From IMG/VR virus record IMGVR_UViG_3300034102_001827, positions 1 to 24,964 of that record: a stretch of 24,964 bases of DNA; one strand, written 5' to 3'. Positions within the stretch are counted from its first letter, which is position 1. Each line of letters opens with the position of its first letter. The notes beneath the pieces were generated by a model that was not told the DNA's origin, did no database searches, and saw nothing but the letters and a program-made list of their open reading frames with translations. The stretch comes from a virus. The translations under genes and the position numbers were made by a program. Below are positions 1-6,038 of the stretch, in pieces.

Positions 1-1521
1 TATCTTACTTCATTAGCAGCTAAAGATTATTTTAACAATGGTGGTCAAACATTATTGGTTACTAAAGTAATTAGTGGAAGTGGTAATGTTAGTACATATG
101 CTAATGCTACTGTTAGATCTGTTGAGAATGCAACTTCAACCTCTTTTCAACTTGAAACTATAGCTTGGGGTGACCAAATGAACAATACCTCTAGTATAGT
201 AAGTGGTGCTCTAGCAAGTGGTAGTTCACTTAACGTTCGTTGGGAAATTACAAATGTAAACACAGGAAGTGGAGTATTTAGCTTAGCAGTTCGTGCTGGT
301 AACGATAACAATGCTCAACCTAATTATCTCGAAACATGGCCTAATTTATCATTAGATCCAGCATTACCTAACTTTATATCTCGTGTAATTGGTGATATTA
401 AACCAGTTTATAGAGTAGATAGTGATGGTGCTCCTTATATTGATTATACTGGATCTTATGCTAATGCTTCACAATATATTCGTGTTAGGTCAATAACTAC
501 TCCTCAAGTAGATTCTATTGATAATAATGGTAATTTTAAAGCTACTCAGTATAGTGGTAGTTTACCATTTATAGGAAGTGGATCATTTGGTGGTTCATTT
601 AATGGTGGTGTTGCTGCAACGAATTTAGCTCAATTGATGAATGAAAATATCACAGCAACAAACGTTCAAGGCTTTGATTCCGCTTCTTATACAGCTGCTT
701 TCAATTTATTATCAAACAGCGACGAATACCAATTTAACGTATTGTTAGCACCTGGTGTTACCTTAGATAATGCTGCTTCTGCAACTATGATTTCTACTTG
801 CGAAGGTAGAGGTGATGCCATTGCAGTTGTAGACTGTAAATTATATGGTCAAGTAGTAACAGCTGCTGCAACCGCAGCCGCTGGTCAATCAAGCAACTAC
901 GCAGCTACATACTGGCCTTGGGTTCAATTATTCTCAAGCGCATTAGGTAAAGCCGTATGGGCTCCTGCCTCTACAGTAATGGGTGGTGTATTCGCATTTA
1001 ACGACCAAGTTGGTGCTGAATGGTTTGCTCCTGCAGGTTTAAATCGTGGTGGTGTACCTTCAGTATTACGTGCTGAGCGTAAATTAACCCAAAACGATCG
1101 TGATGTATTATATCAAGCAAATGTTAACCCATTAGCTACATTCCCTGGTGAAGGTGTTGTAGTATTTGGTCAGAAAACATTGCAGCGTAGAGCAACCGCT
1201 CTCGACCGCGTAAACGTTCGTCGTTTGTTAATTGCTCTTAAAGGATTTATTGGTCAAGTTGCTAATAACTTAGTATTTGAACAAAATACCAACGTAACAC
1301 GCAATCGTTTCTTGGCTCAAGTTAACCCATATCTTGAATCAGTAGTACAACGCCAAGGCTTATATGCTTATAAAGTTGTAATGGATGATACAAACAATAC
1401 ACCTGATGTAATAGATAGAAATCAGTTAGTAGGTCAGATTTATATCCAACCAACCAAAACCGCTGAATTTATCATATTGAATTTCAACGTATTACCAACT
1501 GGCGCTACATTCCCTGCATAG
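1..1521 (+). CDS. Tail sheath protein (5' truncated by window edge)
   Basis: This is the contractile sheath protein of a myovirus tail, of the T4 gp18 type. The frame is open from the first base and begins with residues resembling the inner part of a sheath N-terminal domain (AAKDYFNNGGQTLLVTKV), so the real start lies upstream and no start codon here should be used. About 506 residues are visible. The C-terminal 200 residues carry the most conserved sheath features: a VLRAERKLTQNDRDVLY segment, a GVVVFGQKTL strand, then RRLLIALKGFIGQ and a closing VGQIYIQPTKTAEFI segment, which in known sheaths build the inner layer that contacts the tube and handshakes with neighbouring subunits. The first 200 visible residues are Gly/Ser/Asn-rich and look like the variable outer domains. 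The tail tube gene follows after 47 bases, as in most contractile phages. Confidence 0.95.
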   Translation, partial: YLTSLAAKDYFNNGGQTLLVTKVISGSGNVSTYANATVRSVENATSTSFQLETIAWGDQMNNTSSIVSGALASGSSLNVRWEITNVNTGSGVFSLAVRAGNDNNAQPNYLETWPNLSLDPALPNFISRVIGDIKPVYRVDSDGAPYIDYTGSYANASQYIRVRSITTPQVDSIDNNGNFKATQYSGSLPFIGSGSFGGSFNGGVAATNLAQLMNENITATNVQGFDSASYTAAFNLLSNSDEYQFNVLLAPGVTLDNAASATMISTCEGRGDAIAVVDCKLYGQVVTAAATAAAGQSSNYAATYWPWVQLFSSALGKAVWAPASTVMGGVFAFNDQVGAEWFAPAGLNRGGVPSVLRAERKLTQNDRDVLYQANVNPLATFPGEGVVVFGQKTLQRRATALDRVNVRRLLIALKGFIGQVANNLVFEQNTNVTRNRFLAQVNPYLESVVQRQGLYAYKVVMDDTNNTPDVIDRNQLVGQIYIQPTKTAEFIILNFNVLPTGATFPA

Positions 1522-1535
1522 GGGATGTAGTTGCT

Positions 1536-1544
1536 TATATTTAT
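1536..1544 (+). promoter_or_regulatory. Candidate promoter element TATATTTAT before tail tube
   Basis: TATATTTAT lies in the short gap between the sheath and tube genes, 24 bases before the tube ATG. The same 9-mer or its AATATTTAT variant recurs in several other gaps of this window at 15-24 bases from a start codon. It fits the Bacteroidetes -7 box TAnnTTTG except for the last base. No clear -33 TTG box is seen here, and a 5-base inverted repeat (TTGCT/AGCAA) flanks it. Confidence 0.4.
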
Positions 1545-1568
1545 TAACAGCAATAAACACAATATAAA

Positions 1569-2054
1569 ATGGCAGTATTAGACGCTAACGAAATAATGTT
1601 TACAGCATTTGAACCCAAAGTTCAGAATCGCTTTATCATGTATCTTGATGGTATCCCATCATATTTGATTAAAGCAGCTTCTGCTCCTGGATTTGAAGCT
1701 GGTGAGATTATTTTAGACCACATCAACGTTTACCGTAAAGTTAAAGGTAAAGTTAGGTGGAATGATATGACTTTAAGCTTATACGATCCTGTAACTCCAT
1801 CTGGCGCACAAGCCGTAATGGAATGGGCTCGTTTAGCACATGAATCCGTAACCGGTCGTGACGGATATTCCGATTTTTACAAGAAAGATTTAACATTAGA
1901 TATTTTAGGACCAGTAGGTGATGTAGTAGGTGAGTGGATTATTAAAGGTGCCTATTGCAAAACAGCCACTTTCGGTGAATACGATTGGGCTAACGACGCA
2001 GCAATTAACTTATCAGTAACAATCGCTATGGATTATTGTGTATTGAATTTCTAG
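1569..2054 (+). CDS. Tail tube protein
   Basis: A 161-residue protein of the T4 gp19-like tail tube family, the subunit that stacks as hexameric rings to form the inner tube of the contractile tail. The N-terminal segment QNRFIMYLDGIPSYLIKAAS, the strand RVKGKVRWNDMTLSLYDPV-like region and the C-terminal GAYCKTATFGEYDWAND followed by a beta strand are typical of gp19-type tubes. The length matches the family (about 160 residues). It directly follows the sheath gene and is followed by a strong terminator, so sheath and tube may end one late transcript and be made at high level. The ATG has an A-rich leader and no Shine-Dalgarno sequence. Confidence 0.93.
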   Translation: MAVLDANEIMFTAFEPKVQNRFIMYLDGIPSYLIKAASAPGFEAGEIILDHINVYRKVKGKVRWNDMTLSLYDPVTPSGAQAVMEWARLAHESVTGRDGYSDFYKKDLTLDILGPVGDVVGEWIIKGAYCKTATFGEYDWANDAAINLSVTIAMDYCVLNF

Positions 2055-2075
2055 TTTAATTGTATTTATTTTAAG

Positions 2076-2104
2076 AGACGTTTGCTTCGGCAAGCGTCTT
2101 TTTT
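2076..2104 (+). terminator. Rho-independent terminator after tail tube
   Basis: A 10-base stem AGACGTTTGC / GCAAGCGTCT (one G-T wobble) closes a TTCG tetraloop and runs into six T's at 2099-2104. It lies 21 bases after the tube stop codon. UUCG-capped stems with a U tract are classic intrinsic terminators. Confidence 0.9.
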
Positions 2105-2126
2105 GTTTGCAATATTTATTGCAAAC
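2105..2126 (+). repeat. Perfect inverted repeat around AATATTTAT
   Basis: GTTTGCAATA is followed by two T's and then its exact reverse complement TATTGCAAAC. The centre contains AATATTTAT (2111-2119), the promoter-like element seen in other gaps. The arms share the GTTTGC/GCAAAC core of the terminators on either side. It has no T-run of its own. It may be an operator, a third hairpin of the array, or a decayed terminator; I cannot tell which. Confidence 0.6.
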
Positions 2127-2161
2127 GATGAGAGAAAAATCATTTGTCTTTATAAAACTAG

Positions 2162-2190
2162 GTGTTTGCTTTTGCAAACACTTTTTTTTT
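2162..2190 (+). terminator. Second rho-independent terminator in the same gap
   Basis: A perfect 8-base stem GTGTTTGC / GCAAACAC with a TTTT loop is followed by nine T's (2182-2190). It stands 86 bases after the first terminator with no gene between them, so it backs up the first one or ends a short transcript started inside the gap. Confidence 0.85.
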
Positions 2191-2193
2191 GCG

Positions 2194-2202
2194 TATATTT
2201 AT
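2194..2202 (+). promoter_or_regulatory. Candidate promoter element TATATTTAT before gp26-like gene
   Basis: TATATTTAT lies directly after the second terminator and 22 bases before the ATG at 2225. This is where a promoter is needed, because two terminators isolate the gene from the upstream transcript. A TTTG lies roughly 20 bases upstream within the terminator stem, a spacing compatible with the Bacteroidetes -33/-7 arrangement, but that match may be fortuitous. Confidence 0.5.
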
Positions 2203-2224
2203 ATATACAATAATAAAATAGTTT

Positions 2225-2983
2225 ATGGCAGAATTAAAAATCCCAACAGAAACAGTTACATTACCATCAAAAGGCTTACTGTATCCTGAGACATCTCCAC
2301 TCGCTAAAGGAGAAATTGAAATGAAGTATATGACCGCTAAAGAAGAAGACATTCTTACTAATAGCAACTATATCAAAAACGGAACCGTAATTGATAAGCT
2401 ACTTCAAGCACTTATTATCACCCCTATTGATTACAATGAATTATTAGTAGGCGATAAAAATGCAATCCTGATTGCAGCTCGTGTATTAGGTTACGGTAAA
2501 GATTATACCTTTAAATATACAACTAAAAACGGACAAGAAGCAGAAGCAACTGTTGATTTATCTAAATTAGAAGATAAAGTGGTAGACGAATCACTATTCA
2601 AACCAGGAGCAAATGAATTTTCATTTACACTCCCTCATTCAGGCAACACTGTTACTTTTAAATTATTGACACACGGTGAAGAGCAAAAGATTGAAGCTGA
2701 AATTAAAGGTTTACAAAAAGTAAATCCAAATTCATCATCCGAAGTTACTACACGTTTAAAATATATTATCACATCTGTAGAAGGTAAGCGTGATCAAAAA
2801 GATATTCGTGAATTTATAGACATATACCTTATTGCTAAAGATGCAAGAGCACTACGCGAATATTACAGCAGAATATCCCCCGATATTAACATGATGTATA
2901 AACCTGAAAGTGAAGATTATACAGGGGAGGGTATAAACGTTCCTATTTCTCTTAACTTTTTTTGGCCTGACTCCGGAGTATAG
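2225..2983 (+). CDS. T4 gp26-like tail/baseplate assembly protein (short, unshifted product)
   Basis: A 252-residue protein resembling the T4 baseplate hub assembly family (gp26 type). The N-terminal segment VTLPSKGLLYPETSPLAKGE, followed by MKYMTAKEEDILTN, is the usual opening of that family, and a helical C-terminal half with KYIITSVEGKRD and a FIDIYLIAKDARALREYY segment follows. It sits between the tube and tape measure genes, exactly where other contractile and long-tailed phages carry the tail assembly chaperone pair made by frameshifting (G/GT in lambda, E/E' in P2). The unshifted frame ends eight residues after a 7-T run with a nondescript tail (WPDSGV), while the +1 frame continues as well-formed protein. 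I infer a chaperone-like role for this product and its extension; the gp26 resemblance itself is fairly clear. Confidence 0.82.
   Translation: MAELKIPTETVTLPSKGLLYPETSPLAKGEIEMKYMTAKEEDILTNSNYIKNGTVIDKLLQALIITPIDYNELLVGDKNAILIAARVLGYGKDYTFKYTTKNGQEAEATVDLSKLEDKVVDESLFKPGANEFSFTLPHSGNTVTFKLLTHGEEQKIEAEIKGLQKVNPNSSSEVTTRLKYIITSVEGKRDQKDIREFIDIYLIAKDARALREYYSRISPDINMMYKPESEDYTGEGINVPISLNFFWPDSGV
2957..2963 (+). other. Probable ribosomal frameshift site (T7 run)
   Basis: Seven T's are read in frame as AAC TTT TTT TGG. A +1 slip (or -2 slip, which adds one Phe) after the second TTT moves ribosomes into the frame reading GGC CTG ACT CCG GAG TAT, which stays open to 3242. A -1 slip would hit TGA within three codons and is excluded. 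The alternative frame is open only from 2937, so the shift must occur between 2937 and the TAG at 2981-2983; the T-run is the only obvious slippery stretch there. A sequencing error of one T in the run would give the same appearance. Confidence 0.6.
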
Positions 2984-3242
2984 ATTACATGTATTTAGAC
3001 AAATACATGAGATAGTATTTCATGGTGGTGGTGGATATGATTGGAATACTATATACAATATGCCTATCTGGTTGCGTCGCTTCACATTCGAAACATTAAG
3101 AGAACATTTTGAAAAACAAAATGAAGAAGCAGAAAAGCAACAAAATATGCTTAAAAACAATGGCAAAAGTAAAGGTGATATATCACGACCAAACATAGCT
3201 CCAAAACAACCGACATACACAACAAAGGCGCCTAGAAAATAG
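2964..3242 (+). CDS. Frameshift-encoded C-terminal extension of the gp26-like protein
   Basis: This frame gives 92 residues after the T-run, reading LTPEYRLHVFRQIHEIVFHG, then GGGYDWNTIYNMPIWLRRF and a charged coiled-coil tail. It looks like real protein from its first codon: aromatic and amphipathic segments, a Gly turn and a YNMPIWLRRF helix. Yet it has no ATG, GTG or TTG in frame before the ATG at 3060, so about 32 well-formed codons (2964-3059) can be made only by frameshifting from the upstream gene. The predicted fusion is about 338 residues. In other phages the shifted chaperone binds the tape measure protein, whose gene follows here. An independent 60-residue protein starting at 3060 is possible but would cut the segment in half, so I prefer the fusion. 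Confidence 0.68.
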   Translation, partial: GLTPEYRLHVFRQIHEIVFHGGGGYDWNTIYNMPIWLRRFTFETLREHFEKQNEEAEKQQNMLKNNGKSKGDISRPNIAPKQPTYTTKAPRK

Positions 3243-3249
3243 GCGCCTT
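3225..3249 (+). terminator. Strong hairpin at gene end (terminator-like, no U tract)
   Basis: A perfect 10-base stem AAGGCGCCTA / TAGGCGCCTT closes a five-base GAAAA loop and spans the stop codon at 3240-3242. It is unusually GC-rich for this genome. No T-run follows on either strand, so it may be a weak terminator, a processing site or an mRNA 3' end stabiliser. It precedes the promoter-like AATATTTAT and the tape measure gene, the same layout as in the 2055-2224 gap. Confidence 0.55.
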
Positions 3250-3250
3250 C

Positions 3251-3259
3251 AATATTTAT
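3251..3259 (+). promoter_or_regulatory. Candidate promoter element AATATTTAT before tape measure
   Basis: AATATTTATA lies just after the GGCGCC hairpin and 18 bases before the tape measure ATG at 3278. It is one of the recurring gap elements of this window. Confidence 0.4.
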
Positions 3260-3277
3260 ATAGAGCAACACTATATT

Positions 3278-5707
3278 ATGGCCGATACATTAAGTACACA
3301 AGATTTAGCAGAATTAAAACAACTGTATAAAGACCTACAGAATATCCAAATTCCGGATATGGCTGATTTTATAAAAGCTTTAGGAGGAATAGATGCTGCT
3401 CGTAAGAATTTAATGCAAATGAGAAAAGAATTTGCAAACATAAATTCTGATGTAAGTTACTTTGCTGAATCTTTAACTAAAGTATTAATGGAATTAAAAA
3501 ACCAAAATAATGCTTTAGGCAAAACCAAATCAGCATATTCTTCTCTTAGTAGTTTAGCTAATAAACTTAAATATGATCAAGACGGTATTTCTAGATTAAG
3601 TGAGAAGGAATTAAAAAAGATGTCTGAAAAGGTAAAACAAAACAGAGCATCTTTAGAATTAGCTAAACAAATAAATGAAGAGAGATTAAAAGATGTAAAT
3701 AAACAATTATATTCTTCCACACAACTTGATCCAAAAAGACTATCAGCATTAAGAAAAGAAAAAAAAGCATTAGAAGATAATACTAGTGAAGTTAATCAGT
3801 TTTTAAAGGATTACAGAAACGGCTATGTTGCTTTAGAAGGAACTATTAATAAAAGAATACAAAAGGAAAAAGAATTACAAGAAGCTATAGGCCTTACTGG
3901 TAATGCTCTTAAACTTTTAAATAAAATCCCAGGTCTAAGTGGAGCTCTAGATACAGAGCAAGCCTTAGAGGACATGAGAGAGTTTGCTGAAGAACTTCAG
4001 GCAAAGGGGGAAGACGTAAATACTTTTAGCAATAAACTTAAAATAGCAGGAAAAGGTTTATCGACTGCTTTTGGTGGGTTAAAAAAATCATTAACAGATC
4101 CAGTAGCAGTACTTAGTTTTTTTGTAAGTAAAGCATTAGAAGCAAATGCAGAATCTGTAAAATTAGGAAAATCCTTAGGATATGGTACTGATAGAGCAAA
4201 TGCTTTTAGAGAAAATCTAGTAGGAATTGAAAGTGCATCTGCTAATATAAATGTTACTACTGCAAATCTAGTTGAAGCATATGGGGAGTTAGCAGCAGAA
4301 ACTGGTCTAGCATATGAATTCACGGCAGACCAACTCACTACTCAAATTAAATTAACTAAACAAGTTGGGTTAACAGCAGATCAAGCAGCCCAAGTACAAC
4401 GTTTTGCGGTTTTAAACAATAAAACATCAGAAGAAACATATAAATCCTTTTTAAAAGGAATAACAGCAGCAAGAAACCAACTTAAAGTTGGGATTGATTT
4501 TAAAGCAACTTTAGCTGAAGCTTCTAAAGTATCAGGACAACTAGCAGCACAACTAGGTAATAACCCAGAATTAATTAGTAGAGCTGTTGTAAGTGCTAAA
4601 GCACTTGGTATGACTTTAGAACAAGTGGCTAAAGCAGGAAGTACTCTTCTTGATTTTGGCTCATCTATAAGTAGTGAATTAGAAGCTGAATTGTTAACTG
4701 GTAAACAAATTAATTTAGAAAGAGCTAGAGCAGCAGCATTAGCGGGTGATCAAATAGTATTAGCTGAAGAATTAGCTAAAAACATGGGTACCGCTGCTGA
4801 ATTTACCAAATTAAATAAACTCCAACAAGACTCATTAGCCAAATCCATTGGGATGAGCTCAGATGAGTTAGCTGAAACTTTAAGAAAAAGAGAAGAAGCA
4901 ATTGCTAGTGGTAAATCATTAGCACAAATAACTGAAGAAGAAGCAGCTCAGGCACTTGAAAGACAAAATATACAGGACCAATTTGGTCAAAGTATACTTA
5001 AACTTCAAAGCTTAATTGGTAACCTACTATCAGGTCCTTTAGGAATGATGTTAGATATATTAGTAAAAATACTCAACGTTGCTAATTTAATATTACAACC
5101 TTTTACTTTATTAGCTAATTTTATTAAAGAATCAACAGCTGCTTCTTTAACATTTTTAGGTGTATTAGGAGCAATATATGCTATAAAAAATAGAACTTTT
5201 TTAATAGATAAAGCTCAATTAGCTATTGAAGGTATTAAAAAAATATACAACACCACTCAAATAGGTCAATTAGGTATAATAGAATCTATTAAATCAAGAG
5301 GTTTTTTCAAAACCTTAGCTGAAGCAGCAATGACTGCTTTTAAATCTGTCGCCAGTATGCCTTTTATAGGTCCTGTATTAGGAGCAGCAGCCGCTGCTAG
5401 CGCTGTGGGATTAGGTATGAGTTTATTTTCTAAAGGAGATGACGTTGTATCACCAGGATATGGTAAACGAGTATTATCCACTCCTGAAGGATCTATAGCT
5501 TTAAATAATAAAGATACTATAGTTGCTGGTACAGATTTAGGTGGTGGTGGTGGATCAATGCCTTCAATTGATCTTACACCAATGATAGCAGCAATTAACG
5601 AAGTTAGAGCAGCTGTTGATAGGTTATATAGCAAAGATCAATCCATCAATATGGATGGTAAAAAAGTAGGTACTACACTAGTACAAGGCTCATACAAAGT
5701 AGCATAA
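3278..5707 (+). CDS. Tail tape measure protein
   Basis: At 809 residues this is the tape measure protein that fills the tail tube and sets tail length; the usual rule of roughly 0.15 nm per residue suggests a tail near 120 nm. The first 240 residues are Lys/Glu-rich and helical, with coiled-coil character. The middle is Ala-rich helix. Hydrophobic stretches near residues 570-635 (LLSGPLGMMLDILVKILNVA and the following FTLLANF region) and 680-715 (MPFIGPVLGAAAAASAVGLG) could insert in the host membrane during ejection. The C-terminal region has GKRVLSTPEGSIALNNKD then a Gly run and a short amphipathic end, a pattern typical of phage tape measures. It follows the assembly chaperone gene, as expected. 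Confidence 0.92.
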   Translation: MADTLSTQDLAELKQLYKDLQNIQIPDMADFIKALGGIDAARKNLMQMRKEFANINSDVSYFAESLTKVLMELKNQNNALGKTKSAYSSLSSLANKLKYDQDGISRLSEKELKKMSEKVKQNRASLELAKQINEERLKDVNKQLYSSTQLDPKRLSALRKEKKALEDNTSEVNQFLKDYRNGYVALEGTINKRIQKEKELQEAIGLTGNALKLLNKIPGLSGALDTEQALEDMREFAEELQAKGEDVNTFSNKLKIAGKGLSTAFGGLKKSLTDPVAVLSFFVSKALEANAESVKLGKSLGYGTDRANAFRENLVGIESASANINVTTANLVEAYGELAAETGLAYEFTADQLTTQIKLTKQVGLTADQAAQVQRFAVLNNKTSEETYKSFLKGITAARNQLKVGIDFKATLAEASKVSGQLAAQLGNNPELISRAVVSAKALGMTLEQVAKAGSTLLDFGSSISSELEAELLTGKQINLERARAAALAGDQIVLAEELAKNMGTAAEFTKLNKLQQDSLAKSIGMSSDELAETLRKREEAIASGKSLAQITEEEAAQALERQNIQDQFGQSILKLQSLIGNLLSGPLGMMLDILVKILNVANLILQPFTLLANFIKESTAASLTFLGVLGAIYAIKNRTFLIDKAQLAIEGIKKIYNTTQIGQLGIIESIKSRGFFKTLAEAAMTAFKSVASMPFIGPVLGAAAAASAVGLGMSLFSKGDDVVSPGYGKRVLSTPEGSIALNNKDTIVAGTDLGGGGGSMPSIDLTPMIAAINEVRAAVDRLYSKDQSINMDGKKVGTTLVQGSYKVA

Positions 5708-5713
5708 CATTCA

Positions 5714-5722
5714 AATATTTAT
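5714..5722 (+). promoter_or_regulatory. Candidate promoter element AATATTTAT after tape measure
   Basis: AATATTTAT occurs in the 30-base gap between the tape measure stop and the ATG at 5738, 15 bases upstream of that ATG. No hairpin accompanies it. Confidence 0.35.
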
Positions 5723-5737
5723 ACTAAACGATAAACC

Positions 5738-6037
5738 ATGGGATTATTAGACAAATTAAAAGACAGCATCTTAGGATTGGGTGGAAATAAACCACAAAAT
5801 TTTGGAGTTAACCCTGTACCACCAAATTCATTACATGATTTATATTCGGTTGATGGTCAACCTAACATAACTTGGAGACCAAGTAATGGCCTCGGATTTA
5901 AACCACAACCATCAACAATGGATGAATTGGACAGGCAAGCCCCTAACCTAACACCAGTTGGAGTAGTATCACAAGTATACAAATCCAAGCAAGGCCGCAG
6001 ATACAAAGACCTAGGACCAACCGAAGGACGTTACTAA
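5738..6037 (+). CDS. Small tail-module protein, unknown
   Basis: I do not recognise this 99-residue protein. It opens with a short amphipathic helix (MGLLDKLKDSILGLG), then is rich in Pro, Asn and Gly with little predicted regular structure, and ends basic (YKSKQGRRYKDLGPTEGRY). It has no membrane segment, signal peptide or cysteine. It lies between the tape measure and a large baseplate protein and is separated from the latter by one base, so the two are almost certainly cotranslated. A minor baseplate or tail-tip component is a reasonable guess from position only. Confidence 0.75.
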   Translation: MGLLDKLKDSILGLGGNKPQNFGVNPVPPNSLHDLYSVDGQPNITWRPSNGLGFKPQPSTMDELDRQAPNLTPVGVVSQVYKSKQGRRYKDLGPTEGRY

Positions 6038-6038
6038 C

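Noticed and set aside
55-57. TTG at 55 as the start of the sheath gene
   Set aside because: The frame is open to base 1 with sheath-like residues before it, so the gene is simply cut by the window edge.
2107-2289. Open frame for 60 residues starting in the hairpin array
   Set aside because: It runs through a palindrome, a terminator and the start of the gp26-like gene, and its product is low-complexity; the gap is regulatory.
2158-2367. Minus-strand open frame across the terminator and gene start
   Set aside because: It is antisense to the gp26-like gene and the terminator; no sign of real coding. The same holds for minus-strand frames at 3020-3271, 3997-4338, 5266-5634, 6116-6433, 15398-15734, 18139-18468 and 19939-20187.
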